Origin: Prado023 sp963777855
GTDB lineage: Bacteria > Actinomycetota > Actinomycetes > S36-B12 > CAIYMF01
Direction of reading: 5' to 3'
Assembly (NCBI GenBank): GCA_963777855.1
Contig: CAVZRW010000007.1
Span: 1 to 64,000, forward strand
Length of the DNA stretch: 64,000 nucleotides
A program made the position numbers and the translations under genes. Shown piece by piece: positions 43,922 through 52,526 of this stretch (its first letter is position 1; each line of letters opens with the position of its first letter). The notes beneath the pieces are model-generated. The model made no database searches. It was not told the DNA's origin and saw nothing but the letters and a program-made list of their open reading frames with translations.

Positions 43922-46864
43922 TCAGTCGCGGGGCTTCTCGCGCATCTCGAACGTCTCGATGACGTCGTCGACCTTGATGTCGCCGTAGGACCCCAGGCCG
44001 ATGCCGCACTCGAAGCCGTCGCGCACCTCGGTGACATCGTCCTTGAACCGCCGCAGCGAGGTGACCGTCAGGTTGTCGGCCACCACCACTCCGTCGCGGA
44101 CCAGGCGCGCCTTGCTGTTGCGCTTGATCTCCCCGGAGCGCACCAGCGACCCGGCGATGGTGCCGAACTTCGAGCTCTTGAAGACCTCGCGCACCTCCGC
44201 CGTGCCCAGCTGGGCCTCCTCGTACTCCGGCTTGAGCATGCCCTTGAGGGCCGCCTCGACGTCGTCGATCGCGGAGTAGATGACGTTGTAGTACCGGATG
44301 TCGACACCCTCGCGGTCGGCCAGCTCCGTCGCCTTGCCCTGGGGGCGGACGTTGAAGCCGATGATGACCGCGTTGGAGGCCGCCGCCAGCATGACGTTGG
44401 TCTCGGTGATGGCACCGACACCGCGGTCGATGATGCGCAGGTTGACCTCGTCGCCGACGTCGATCTGCAGCAGCGCGTCCTCCAGGGCCTCGACCGAGCC
44501 GGACACGTCGCCCTTGAGGATCAGGTTGAGCTCCTGGACCTCGCCGGTCTCCAGCTGCTTGAGGAAGTCCTCGAGCGTCCGGCGGCCGCGCCGCTTGGCC
44601 AGCTGGGCGTTGCGCTCGCGGGCCTGGCGGGTCTGGGCGATCTGCCGGGCCACGCGGTCCTCGCCGACGACGAGGAACGAGTCACCCGCACCGGGCACCG
44701 ACGTGAGGCCCAGGACCTGGACCGGCCGGGCCGGCGTGGCCTCGTCGACGGTGTTGCCGTGCTCGTCGAGCATGGCGCGCACGCGGCCGAACGCGTCACC
44801 GGCGACGATCGAGTCACCGGGGCGCAGGGTGCCGCGCTGGACCAGGACGGTGGCCACCGGGCCACGACCGCGGTCCAGGTGCGCCTCGATCGCCACGCCC
44901 TGGGCGTCCTGCTTGGGGTTGGCCCGCAGGTCCAGGGTGGCGTCGGCGGTCAGGGCGATCGCCTCGAGCAGGCCGTCGATGTTGACCCGGTTCTTGGCCG
45001 AGACGTCGACGAACATGGTGTCGCCGCCGAACTCCTCAGCCACGAGGCCGTACTCGGTGAGCTGGCCGCGCACCTTCGTCGGGTCGGCACCCTCCTTGTC
45101 GATCTTGTTCACCGCGACGACGATCGGCACTCCGGCGGCCTGGGCGTGGTTGAGCGCCTCGACCGTCTGCGGCTTCACGCCGTCGTCCGCGGCCACGACG
45201 AGCACCGCGATGTCGGTGACCTGGGCGCCACGGGCACGCATGGCGGTGAACGCCTCGTGGCCCGGGGTGTCGATGAAGGTCAGCCTGCGCTCGTCACCGG
45301 CGACCTCGGCGACCACCTGGTAGGCGCCGATGTGCTGGGTGATGCCACCGGCCTCGCCGGCGACCACGTTGGCCGAGCGGATGGCGTCGAGCAGCTTGGT
45401 CTTGCCGTGGTCGACGTGGCCCATGACCGTGACGACCGGGGGCCGGGCGACCAGGTCGGACTCGTCGCCCTCGTCCTCACCGAACTCGAGGTCGAAGGTG
45501 CCCAGCAGCTCGCGATCCTCGTCCTCGGGCGAGACGACCTGGACGTCGAAGTCCAGCTCCTGGCCCAACAGGCGCAGGGTGTCGTCGTCGACCGACTGGG
45601 TGGCCGTGAGCAGCTCGCCGAGCTTGAACATGACGGTGACCAGGTCAGCCGCCGAGCAGTTGATCCGCTCGGCGAAGTCGGTCAGCGAGGCGCCGCGGGG
45701 CAGCCGGACGACCGCGCCGTTGCCGCGGGGCAGGCGAACGCCGCCGATCGCGGGGGCCTGCATGTTCTCGTACTCCTGGCGCTTGGCGCGCTTGGACTTG
45801 CGGCCCTTCGTGGGTCGACCACCGGGCCGACCGAACGCACCGGCCGTGCCACCGCGACCCGGCCCACCACCGGGCCGACCGCCGGGACCGCCACCGGGAC
45901 GACCCGGGGCGCCGCCACCGGGCGCACCGCCCGGAGCTCCGCCGGGACGGAACCCGCCGGCACCACCGGGACCGCCGGGACGGAACCCGCCGGCACCACC
46001 CGGACCACCCGGGCGCCCACCGGGGCCGCCGGGACGGGCACCGGGCCCACCGGGACGGCCTGCACCGACCCCAGCCGGACGTGCCGCCGGCCGAGGCGGC
46101 ATCGAGCCGGGGTTGGGACGCGGACCGGCCGCGCCGGCCGCACCCGCAGGACGGGGGGCCGGACGAGGGCCGGCCGGGCCGGGGGCAGCCCCCGGTCGCG
46201 GAGCCGGCCCGGGCCGGCCCATGCCGGACCCGCCACCGGAGTAGGGGTTGTTCCCCGGACGCGGGCCGGGGCTGGGACGACCCATGCCGGAACCGCTGGA
46301 GAACGGGTTGTTGCCGGGCCGCGGGCCCGGTGACGGGCGCGGGCCGGGCGTCGGGGCCGCCGTGCCCGGTGCGGCCGGGGCCGCGGGGCCCTGGGCCGCC
46401 GGGGTCTGGGCTGCCGGGGTCTGGGCCGCCGGGGTCTGGGCTGCCGGGGTCTGGGCCGCCGGGGCCGGCGCAGCTGGGGCGGCCGGTGCCGGGGCCTGGG
46501 CGGCAGGCGCCGCCGGAGCTGCCGGGGTGGCCGGAGCAGCCGGGCCCGCCGGGGTCGCCGTGGTCGCCGGGGTCGCCGTGGTCGCGGGGGCCTTCGGCGC
46601 TGCCGGGGCCGGAGCCTTCGCCGCAGGGGACGGGCCCGCCGGGGTCGGACCGCCGGTGTTCGGGGTCGGTGCCGGCGCCGAGGGCTCGGTGGCCTTCGGC
46701 GCGGCAGTGACGGGGAATGCCTCGCGCAGCTTGCGCTCGACCGGAGCCTCGACCGTAGAGGCGGCTGACTTCACGTACTCACCGTTCGCGTTCAGCCACG
46801 CGACGGCTTCCTTGCTGGGAATGCCCAGCTCCTTGGCCACAACACTGACCCGGACCTTCGACAC
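43922..46864 (-). CDS. infB: Translation initiation factor IF-2
   Basis: A 980-residue IF-2. An IF2_N domain (KVRVSVVAKELGIPSKEAVA) opens it, followed by a very long Pro/Ala/Gly/Arg-rich linker (about residues 60-380) that includes AAQTPAAQTP repeats and GGPGGAGGFRPGG repeats. A second IF2_N copy (SLTDFAERINCSAADLVTVM) precedes the GTPase domain: GHVDHGKTKLL (P-loop), DTPGHEAF (G3) and NKID (G4). The C-terminal domains II-IV end with KVDDVIETFEMREKPRD. It delivers initiator tRNA to the 30S subunit. GTG start with AGGAGA upstream. 143 bases separate it from ylxR. Confidence 0.96.
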   Translation of the reverse strand: MSKVRVSVVAKELGIPSKEAVAWLNANGEYVKSAASTVEAPVERKLREAFPVTAAPKATEPSAPAPTPNTGGPTPAGPSPAAKAPAPAAPKAPATTATPATTATPAGPAAPATPAAPAAPAAQAPAPAAPAAPAPAAQTPAAQTPAAQTPAAQTPAAQGPAAPAAPGTAAPTPGPRPSPGPRPGNNPFSSGSGMGRPSPGPRPGNNPYSGGGSGMGRPGPAPRPGAAPGPAGPRPAPRPAGAAGAAGPRPNPGSMPPRPAARPAGVGAGRPGGPGARPGGPGGRPGGPGGAGGFRPGGPGGAGGFRPGGAPGGAPGGGAPGRPGGGPGGRPGGGPGRGGTAGAFGRPGGRPTKGRKSKRAKRQEYENMQAPAIGGVRLPRGNGAVVRLPRGASLTDFAERINCSAADLVTVMFKLGELLTATQSVDDDTLRLLGQELDFDVQVVSPEDEDRELLGTFDLEFGEDEGDESDLVARPPVVTVMGHVDHGKTKLLDAIRSANVVAGEAGGITQHIGAYQVVAEVAGDERRLTFIDTPGHEAFTAMRARGAQVTDIAVLVVAADDGVKPQTVEALNHAQAAGVPIVVAVNKIDKEGADPTKVRGQLTEYGLVAEEFGGDTMFVDVSAKNRVNIDGLLEAIALTADATLDLRANPKQDAQGVAIEAHLDRGRGPVATVLVQRGTLRPGDSIVAGDAFGRVRAMLDEHGNTVDEATPARPVQVLGLTSVPGAGDSFLVVGEDRVARQIAQTRQARERNAQLAKRRGRRTLEDFLKQLETGEVQELNLILKGDVSGSVEALEDALLQIDVGDEVNLRIIDRGVGAITETNVMLAAASNAVIIGFNVRPQGKATELADREGVDIRYYNVIYSAIDDVEAALKGMLKPEYEEAQLGTAEVREVFKSSKFGTIAGSLVRSGEIKRNSKARLVRDGVVVADNLTVTSLRRFKDDVTEVRDGFECGIGLGSYGDIKVDDVIETFEMREKPRD

Positions 46865-47007
46865 GTTTCTCCTGTCTGTGGTCCGCGCCCGGCCGTGAGG
46901 CTCTTGTCTAGGGCATGGACCGCTGGTTGTTGGTGGGCACGCTCATCGCAGCGAGCTCATCGAGTGCTCATTTCCACGTCGCTCCTCAACCGTTAAGGGC
47001 GGTCTCT

Positions 47008-47304
47008 TCACTGCTGGTGAACTCCCTCGATCCACACGCGGACGGCGCTGGCGTCGAGCGCCCCCTGGACCCTGAGGGCCCGTGGGAACACCCGCCGCCG
47101 CTCCGCCAGGGCCAGGCACTCGAGCGTGGGATGCACGTAGGCTCCACGACCGGGTTCCCGGGCCGCTGGATCCGGGTGGCAGGTGCCATCCCGGGCGGTG
47201 ACCCGAAGCAGTTCGGACTTGCCCGACCGCACACGACAGGCGACGCACATGCGCGTCGGCTCGTCGTCGTGGCCAGGCTGTCCGGATTCTAGCGCGGAAG
47301 TCAC
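47008..47304 (-). CDS. ylxR: YlxR family protein (DUF448)
   Basis: A 98-residue basic protein with the DUF448 signature CVACRVRSGKSELLRVTA and the later PGRGAYVHPTLECLALAERR, where CxxCR and GRGAYxH are diagnostic. Found between nusA and infB in most Gram-positive bacteria; proposed to bind RNA or, in some species, RNA polymerase or RNase P. Its ATG overlaps the nusA stop (ATGA, four bases), indicating translational coupling. Confidence 0.92.
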   Translation of the reverse strand: MTSALESGQPGHDDEPTRMCVACRVRSGKSELLRVTARDGTCHPDPAAREPGRGAYVHPTLECLALAERRRVFPRALRVQGALDASAVRVWIEGVHQQ

Positions 47305-48314
47305 CTCTGTCCCGAATCCGCGTCCCCGTCGCCGGTCGGCGCCGCGTCCGAGCGGATGTCGATGCGCCAGCCGGTGAGTCGCGCAGCCAGGCGGGCGTTC
47401 TGCCCCTCCTTGCCGATGGCCAGCGAGAGCTGGTAGTCCGGGACGACGACGCGCGCCGAGCGCGTCTCGGCATCCACGACCTCCACGGAGCTCACCCGCG
47501 CCGGCGACAGCGCATGGGCCACCATCTCGGCGGGATCGTCGGACCAGTCGACGATGTCGATCTTCTCGCCGCCCAGCTCGGCCATCACGTTGCGCACCCG
47601 GGAGCCCATCGGCCCGATGCAGGCACCCTTCGGGTTCAGCCCGGAGCGGTGCGAGCGCACGGCCATCTTGCTGCGGTGCCCCGCCTCCCGGGCCAGTGCC
47701 ACGATCTCCACCGATCCGTCGGCGATCTCCGGCACCTCGAGGGCGAACAGGGCCTTGACCAGCCCGGGATGGGTGCGCGAGAGCACGACCTGGATCCCCT
47801 TCGGCCCGCGCCGCGTGCCCACCACGAGGGCCTTGATCCGCGAGCCGTGCGGGTGGCGCTCGGTGGCCACCGCCTCCTGCGGGGGCAGCACCCCCTCGAC
47901 CTTGCCGAGGTCGACGAACACCAGCCGCGGATCCGGGCCCTGCTGCACGACGCCCGAGACCAGGTCGCCGACCTTGCCGGCGAAGTGGCCGTGGGTCACG
48001 TCGTCCTCGGCCTCGCGCAGGCGCTGCACGAGCACCTGGCGCGCGGTGGTGGAGGCCACCCGGCCGAACCCCTCGGGCGTGTCGTCGAACTCGCGGGGCA
48101 CGAACCCCTCCGCGGCCTCCTCCGGGACCTCCTCGAGGGCCCAGACGGTCACGTGCCCCGTGCTGCGGTCGAGCTCGACCCGGGCCTGGGTGGCTGCGCC
48201 GGGGGTGTGGTGGTAGGCCACGAGCAGCGCCTGCTCGATCGAGTCGACGAGCAGGTCGATCGGGATCTCCTTGTCCACGGCGACCGCGCGCAGTGCACTG
48301 ACGTCGATGTCCAT
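47301..48314 (-). CDS. nusA: Transcription termination/antitermination factor NusA
   Basis: A 337-residue NusA of the short actinobacterial form. The N-terminal RNA-polymerase-binding domain (VDKEIPIDLLVDSIEQALLV) is followed by the S1 domain (VGDLVSGVVQQGPDPRLVFV), and two KH domains with GLNPKGACIGPMGSRVRNVM and SLAIGKEGQNARLAARLTGW. The C-terminal acidic repeats of proteobacterial NusA are absent, as is normal in this phylum. One base separates its ATG from the rimP stop. Confidence 0.95.
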   Translation of the reverse strand: MDIDVSALRAVAVDKEIPIDLLVDSIEQALLVAYHHTPGAATQARVELDRSTGHVTVWALEEVPEEAAEGFVPREFDDTPEGFGRVASTTARQVLVQRLREAEDDVTHGHFAGKVGDLVSGVVQQGPDPRLVFVDLGKVEGVLPPQEAVATERHPHGSRIKALVVGTRRGPKGIQVVLSRTHPGLVKALFALEVPEIADGSVEIVALAREAGHRSKMAVRSHRSGLNPKGACIGPMGSRVRNVMAELGGEKIDIVDWSDDPAEMVAHALSPARVSSVEVVDAETRSARVVVPDYQLSLAIGKEGQNARLAARLTGWRIDIRSDAAPTGDGDADSGQR

Positions 48315-48315
48315 C

Positions 48316-48828
48316 TCAGGCCTCCTCGTCGCCCTCGACCGTGTCGCCGGTGTCCTCGAGCTCGACCTCGTCGATGTGGCGGAACTCGACCTGCACCACG
48401 GCGCGGGCCACCGCGGCGAGGTCCACCTCGCGCACGTGGCCCTCGACGTCCAGAGTCGCCCGGGACCCGTCGGCGGTGACCAGCCGGCCCACGAACGGCT
48501 CCCCGGTGCGGGGGGTGATCTCCACGAGCCTCCCAGCGGCCCGGGCCCAGTGCCGCGGAAGGGTCAGCGGCCGGTCGACGCCTGGCGAGGTGACCTCCAG
48601 GACGTAGGCCGACTCCCCGAGCAGGCTCGAGTCGTCGAGTTCGCGGGACAGCGCCCGACTGATCCCCGCCACCGTGTCCAGCGGGAGCCCGCCGCCGTGG
48701 TCGACGACCACGCGCACGAGCCGGCGCTTGCCGGCCGGCCGGATGACGACCTCCTCGAGGTCGCACCCGAAGCCGGCCACGATGGGCTCGGCCAGGGAGC
48801 GCAGCGCCTTGACCTGTGCTGCCGACAT
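48316..48828 (-). CDS. rimP: Ribosome maturation factor RimP
   Basis: A 170-residue RimP, needed for 30S subunit maturation. The two domains are visible: LAEPIVAGFGCDLEEVVIRP and VVVDHGGGLPLDTVAGISRA then LEVTSPGVDRPLTLPRHWAR, where VTSPGVDRPL is the family signature. It is the first gene of the translation operon. The region upstream (48829-48900) carries three copies of TTGTGG on the plus strand and must include the operon promoter. Confidence 0.93.
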   Translation of the reverse strand: MSAAQVKALRSLAEPIVAGFGCDLEEVVIRPAGKRRLVRVVVDHGGGLPLDTVAGISRALSRELDDSSLLGESAYVLEVTSPGVDRPLTLPRHWARAAGRLVEITPRTGEPFVGRLVTADGSRATLDVEGHVREVDLAAVARAVVQVEFRHIDEVELEDTGDTVEGDEEA

Positions 48829-48965
48829 CGCAGGCTCCTCGATCCTGTTGTGGGTGATCCGATTGTGGAACCGCAGTTGTGGGGGCCGATCCTACCTGCG
48901 CGCCGGGACCGCGGGCAGCGCGCGCGGGGCGGGGCCTGGGGATGGGCGGGGGCGGGCGGGAGCCC

Positions 48966-48999
48966 GGGGACGGGCCGGGCGCGGGGACGGGCCGGGCGC
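48966..48999. repeat. Perfect 17-bp tandem duplication in a G-rich tract
   Basis: GGGGACGGGCCGGGCGC occurs at 48966-48982 and again at 48983-48999, inside a stretch of about 120 bases (48905-49020) that is almost pure G and C with many G runs on the plus strand. It lies between the divergent rimP and lipoprotein genes. Such runs could form quadruplexes, which is inference. Confidence 0.7.
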
Positions 49000-49055
49000 G
49001 GGGCGGGGGCGCCACACGCATCCATCCCACGGGCCGGGGGCAGCCAGGTGCGAGG

Positions 49056-49661
49056 ATGCCCCGCGTGGATCGCCGCACCTTCCTGGCCCTCGGGGCATGT
49101 GGGCTGCTCGCGGCCGGCTGCACGGGGTCCGGGCCCGGGCTGCTGCCCGATCCGGGACCCAGCGGCTCCCCCGACCCGGACGCCGCTGTGCGCGCCGGGG
49201 TGGCGGACTCCGAGCGCGCCCTGGTGGCGGCCTACCGGGCGACGATCGCGGCCATGCCGGAGCTGGCCGAGGAGCTCGCCGTGGTCCTGGCCCAGCACGA
49301 GGAGCACCTGGCCCGGATCGTGGGACTGACGCAGGACGGGTCCGCGAGCCCAGGCACCGCCACGGCGGGGACCTCGTCAGCCACGGCAGCCCCGGACCCA
49401 GGCTCTGCCGACCCGGTGGGCGGCTCCCCCGACCCGAACAGCACCTCCCCCAGCCCGAATGCGGGCTCCCCCACCCCCACCGGGTCGGGCGCCCCCAGCC
49501 TGACGGCCCTGGCCCGCCAGGAGCGCGCGGCCTCGCGCCAACGCACAGACGCCTGCGACGAGGCCACGGGCAGCGCCCTGGCGCGCGACCTGTGCCTGAT
49601 CGCAGCCAGCGAGGCCCAGCACGCCGTCCTCCTGGCCGGCCTGGCCGAGAAGGGGCGCTGA
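49056..49661 (+). CDS. DUF4439-like lipoprotein with twin-arginine signal
   Basis: A 201-residue protein. The N-terminus has RRTFLALGACGLLAAGC, combining a Tat-like RRxFL with a lipobox (AAGC), so it is probably exported folded and lipid-anchored. The mature part has two helical hairpins, AALVAAYRATIAAMPELAEE-like (RALVAAYRATIAAMPELAEE) with HEEHLARIV, and LTALARQERAASRQR with ASEAQHAVLLAGLAEKG, separated by a Ser/Pro/Thr-rich linker. This resembles a ferritin-like four-helix bundle with a long insert. The ATG of the next gene overlaps its stop, and that gene encodes the companion ferritin-like domain. Metal ligands are not obvious. Confidence 0.7.
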   Translation: MPRVDRRTFLALGACGLLAAGCTGSGPGLLPDPGPSGSPDPDAAVRAGVADSERALVAAYRATIAAMPELAEELAVVLAQHEEHLARIVGLTQDGSASPGTATAGTSSATAAPDPGSADPVGGSPDPNSTSPSPNAGSPTPTGSGAPSLTALARQERAASRQRTDACDEATGSALARDLCLIAASEAQHAVLLAGLAEKGR

Positions 49662-50122
49662 TGGCCGGCACCCTTCCCGCCTACGCCGCCGCGCTGCAGG
49701 CCGCCCTGGCCGGTGAGCACGCCACCATCTGGGCCTGCGGGCGCGCCGCCGGGGAGCTCTCCGGCGAGCAGCGAACGGAGGCCCTGAGATCGCTGGACGC
49801 CCACCGCGTGCGACGCGAGGCGCTGCGCGGGGCACTCGTGGACCTCGGCGCCGAGCCGGTGGCCCCCGCGGCTGCCTATGTGGAGCCCTTCGCGGTGCGC
49901 GGCGCGCGCGGGGGCCGCCGGCTCATGGCCCACGTCGAGCGGGCGCTGGCCGCGACCTACTCCGATGTGGCCGCCGCCGCCCCCGCAGGGGCCCGGTCGC
50001 CGTGGGTGGGGCAGTCGTCGAAGGCGGCGGTCCGGGCGCTCGGGTGGGGCGCCGCGCCGCAGGCGTTCCCCGGCTCAGCCGAGCAGGTCGGCGCCCTCCC
50101 GGCCGAGGGCGACCAGTCGTGA
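49661..50122 (+). CDS. DUF4439 ferritin-like protein
   Basis: A 153-residue helical protein starting AAALQAALAGEHATIWACGR, which is the DUF4439 pattern (ALQAALAxEHAxIxxYG). Helix 2 is TEALRSLDAHRVRREALRGA, with a Glu/His pair typical of ferritin-like bundles. AYVEPFAV and LMAHVERALAATYSDVAAAA complete the fold. ATG overlaps the lipoprotein stop by one base (TGATG), so the two are translated together and may interact across the membrane or in series. Its 3' end overlaps that of the convergent zapE gene by 48 bases. Confidence 0.8.
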   Translation: MAGTLPAYAAALQAALAGEHATIWACGRAAGELSGEQRTEALRSLDAHRVRREALRGALVDLGAEPVAPAAAYVEPFAVRGARGGRRLMAHVERALAATYSDVAAAAPAGARSPWVGQSSKAAVRALGWGAAPQAFPGSAEQVGALPAEGDQS

Positions 50123-51088
50123 CAGGGCCCGGAAGTACTTCTTCCGGTAGCCACCGCGCAGCATGACCGGATCGAAGACCTCGTCCAGCGGCGCCCCGGA
50201 GGCCACCACCGGGATGTCGCGGTCGTAGAGCCGGTCGGCCAGGACCACCAGGCGCAGCGCGGCGGCCTGGTCGGTCAGGGTCCGCAGGCCGGTCAGGTGC
50301 ACGCGCGCCACCCCGTCGAGCAGCGCCCCGTAGCGCGAGGGATGCACCCGGGCCAGGTGGGCCATGAGCGGGTCGAACGCGTCGAGCCAGCCGTCCGAGC
50401 CGGCCGCCTCGACGACCTCGGCGTCGGTGAACGGCGGTGGGGCCTGCGGCAGGCCACGGTGACGGTAGTCCTCTCCGTCGATGCGGTAGACGTCGAAGTG
50501 CGCGGAGAGGCCCTGGATCTCGCGCAGGAAGTCGTCGGCGGCGAACCTGCCCTCGCCGAGCCGGTCGGGCAGGGTGTTGGAGGTGGCGGCCAGGCGCACC
50601 CCGGCCTCGACCAGGCGGTTGAGCAGCGTGGACATGAGCACGGTGTCGCCCGGGTCGTCGAGCTCGAACTCGTCGATGCAGACCAGTCGGTGGCCCGAGA
50701 GGGCGGTGACCGCCCCCTGGAAGCCGAGCGCCCCCACCAGGTTCGTGTACTCCACGAAGGTGCCGAAGGCCCGGGGCCCCGGTGCCTCGTGCCACAGCGA
50801 GGCGAGCAGGTGGGTCTTGCCGACCCCGAACCCACCGTCGAGGTAGATCCCGGCCCGGCCCTCCGGCGGCGCGGCCCGGCGGAACCGGAAGCGCCCGACC
50901 GGGCGCTCGGGGGCGTCCATGGCGGCGGCGAAGGCGCGCAGCCCGGCCACGGCGGCGGCCTGGGTCGGCTGGGCGGGGTCGGGCAGGTAGGTGTCGAACG
51001 ACTCGGCGGCGAACCGCGGCGGGGGCACGAGCTCGGCGATCAGCCGATCGGCGTCGACATGCGGCATCCGGTCGACCAGTCGGGGCAT
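50075..51088 (-). CDS. zapE: AFG1/ZapE-family ATPase
   Basis: A 337-residue P-loop ATPase of the AFG1 family. Walker A is GGFGVGKTHLL (lysine 91), Walker B LVCIDEFELDDPGDTVLM, sensor region LAATSNTLPDRLGEGRF. The start at 51088 gives MPRLVDRMPHVDADRL, a normal family N-terminus (the family begins with a short basic helix before the VPPPRF segment). In other bacteria ZapE associates with the division ring, but the actinobacterial role is not proven. The final 48 bases overlap the DUF4439 gene on the other strand. Confidence 0.85.
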   Translation of the reverse strand: MPRLVDRMPHVDADRLIAELVPPPRFAAESFDTYLPDPAQPTQAAAVAGLRAFAAAMDAPERPVGRFRFRRAAPPEGRAGIYLDGGFGVGKTHLLASLWHEAPGPRAFGTFVEYTNLVGALGFQGAVTALSGHRLVCIDEFELDDPGDTVLMSTLLNRLVEAGVRLAATSNTLPDRLGEGRFAADDFLREIQGLSAHFDVYRIDGEDYRHRGLPQAPPPFTDAEVVEAAGSDGWLDAFDPLMAHLARVHPSRYGALLDGVARVHLTGLRTLTDQAAALRLVVLADRLYDRDIPVVASGAPLDEVFDPVMLRGGYRKKYFRALSRLVALGREGADLLG

Positions 51089-51145
51089 GGTGGAAGCCTG
51101 CCAGAGTCCATGATGTGCCGATGACCCCACCGGACCGAACCCGCC

Positions 51146-52264
51146 ATGGCTGAGCGCTTCGCGATCGATCCACCGATCGAGCCCATGCTCGCCGCGCCAC
51201 TGCCGGGGCTGCCCGACTCGGCCGAGGGCCTGGCCTTCGAGCCCAAGTGGGACGGTTTCCGATGCCTGATCTACCGTCGCGGGGACGACGTGGCCATCCA
51301 GGGCCGGATGCGCGCCGCGGACGCTGCCGCCACCGGCTCGTGGGACCTCACCTACGCGTTCCCGGAGATGGTGGAGCGGATCCGCGCCCTGCGCGTCGAC
51401 GACCTCGTGCTCGACGGGGAGCTGGTCATCATCCGCGAGGGGCGCCTGGCCTTCGACCAGCTCAGCCAGCGCCTGCGCCCGCGCAAGGAGGCCGGCGGCT
51501 GGAAGATCGCCGAGCTGGCCGCGGACCATCCCACGGCGTTCGTCGCGTTCGACCTGCTCGCCCTGGGCGGCCGTGACCTGCGCCAGGAGTCCACCGCCGC
51601 GCGACGCAGCGCCCTCGAGCAGGTGCTGGCCGGGGAGCCGGCCGGGGTGCACCTGACCCCGCAGACCCGGGATCTCGCCACGGCCGCCCGGTGGTTCGCC
51701 GAGCTGCCCGGTGCCGGCCTCGACGGGCTGATCACCCGGCCGCTGGAGGGCCCCTACACCCCCGGGAAGCGGACTCTGGGCAAGGTGAAGCCGGTGCACA
51801 CCGTCGACGTCGTGTGCGCCGGGTGGCGGCCCTACGCCAAGCCCGGCCCGGACGGCGGGGAGGTGGTCGGCTCGGTCCTCCTCGGTCTCTACGACCCGGC
51901 GGGCGTGCTGCAGATGATCGGGGCGATGTCGGCCTTCCCGATGGCCGCGCGGGTGCGGATGGCCGCGGAGTTCAGCGCGCTGGCGGTCGACGGGGACGCC
52001 GACGGCGGCGCGGGGCACCCGTGGCTCGACCCGCGCGGCCGCGCCCCCGGGGCGCCCAGCCGCTGGCAGTCCGGTCGCAGCACCGACTGGTACCCGCTGC
52101 GCCCCGAGCGGGTAGCCGAGGTGCGCTACAACCAGGCCGAGGACGGCCGGCTGCGCCACCTGGCCAGCTTCGTGCGCTGGCGCCCGGACAAGAGCGCCGA
52201 TGCGTGCACGATCGACCAGCTGGTGGTCCCCGCCCCCCGCGACATCGCCGACTACCTAGCCTGA
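51146..52264 (+). CDS. ligC: ATP-dependent DNA ligase (LigC type)
   Basis: A 372-residue ATP-dependent ligase. Motif I is FEPKWDGFRCLIYR with the adenylated Lys34; motif III DLVLDGELVI; motif IV AFVAFDLLAL; motif V GLDGLITRPLEGPY with TLGKVKPVHTVDVVCAGWRP. The OB-fold follows (VVGSVLLGLYDPAGVLQMIG) and the C-terminus has RPDKSADACTIDQL, as in LigC. It would seal nicks in repair. A broken LigD-type polymerase gene lies about 4 kb away on the other strand, and a Ku gene is not seen in the window. Confidence 0.9.
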   Translation: MAERFAIDPPIEPMLAAPLPGLPDSAEGLAFEPKWDGFRCLIYRRGDDVAIQGRMRAADAAATGSWDLTYAFPEMVERIRALRVDDLVLDGELVIIREGRLAFDQLSQRLRPRKEAGGWKIAELAADHPTAFVAFDLLALGGRDLRQESTAARRSALEQVLAGEPAGVHLTPQTRDLATAARWFAELPGAGLDGLITRPLEGPYTPGKRTLGKVKPVHTVDVVCAGWRPYAKPGPDGGEVVGSVLLGLYDPAGVLQMIGAMSAFPMAARVRMAAEFSALAVDGDADGGAGHPWLDPRGRAPGAPSRWQSGRSTDWYPLRPERVAEVRYNQAEDGRLRHLASFVRWRPDKSADACTIDQLVVPAPRDIADYLA

Positions 52265-52342
52265 CAACCCCACCCGCCCCACCCCACCCGGCCCCGCCCC
52301 ACCCGGCGCCGTCCGGCCCCGCCCGGCCCCGCCCGGCAAGAT

Positions 52343-52400
52343 TCTCCCGAACTTGCTCCACTCTCCCGAACAAACGGGGGAATTGAGCAAGTTCGGGAGA
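52343..52400. repeat. Nested inverted repeat between ligC and the fasciclin gene
   Basis: TCTCCCGAACTTGCTC (52343-52358) is perfectly complementary to GAGCAAGTTCGGGAGA (52385-52400), giving a 16-bp stem. The 26-base loop contains a further TCTCCCGAAC (52362-52371) and a smaller inverted repeat, CCCG facing CGGG (365-368 and 375-378 of 52xxx). No T-tract follows, so it is not a typical intrinsic terminator, though it could end ligC transcription. It could also be a dispersed palindromic element; a search for further copies would tell. Confidence 0.75.
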
Positions 52401-52526
52401 GTCTGCCGGAGGTGAGGGCGCGGGGAGGCGAGCGAGGTGGGAGACGTTGTGCGGAACTTGTGCATCCGCGCGGAGGTGTTGGGGCGAATGAGAGGTGTAC
52501 GCCCACTCACCCCCTCAGGAGGACTG

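Noticed and set aside
46390..46470. Tandem DNA repeat of 15 bp reported as a separate element
   Set aside because: It encodes the AAQTP repeats in the flexible linker of IF-2, a normal feature of long actinobacterial IF-2 proteins.
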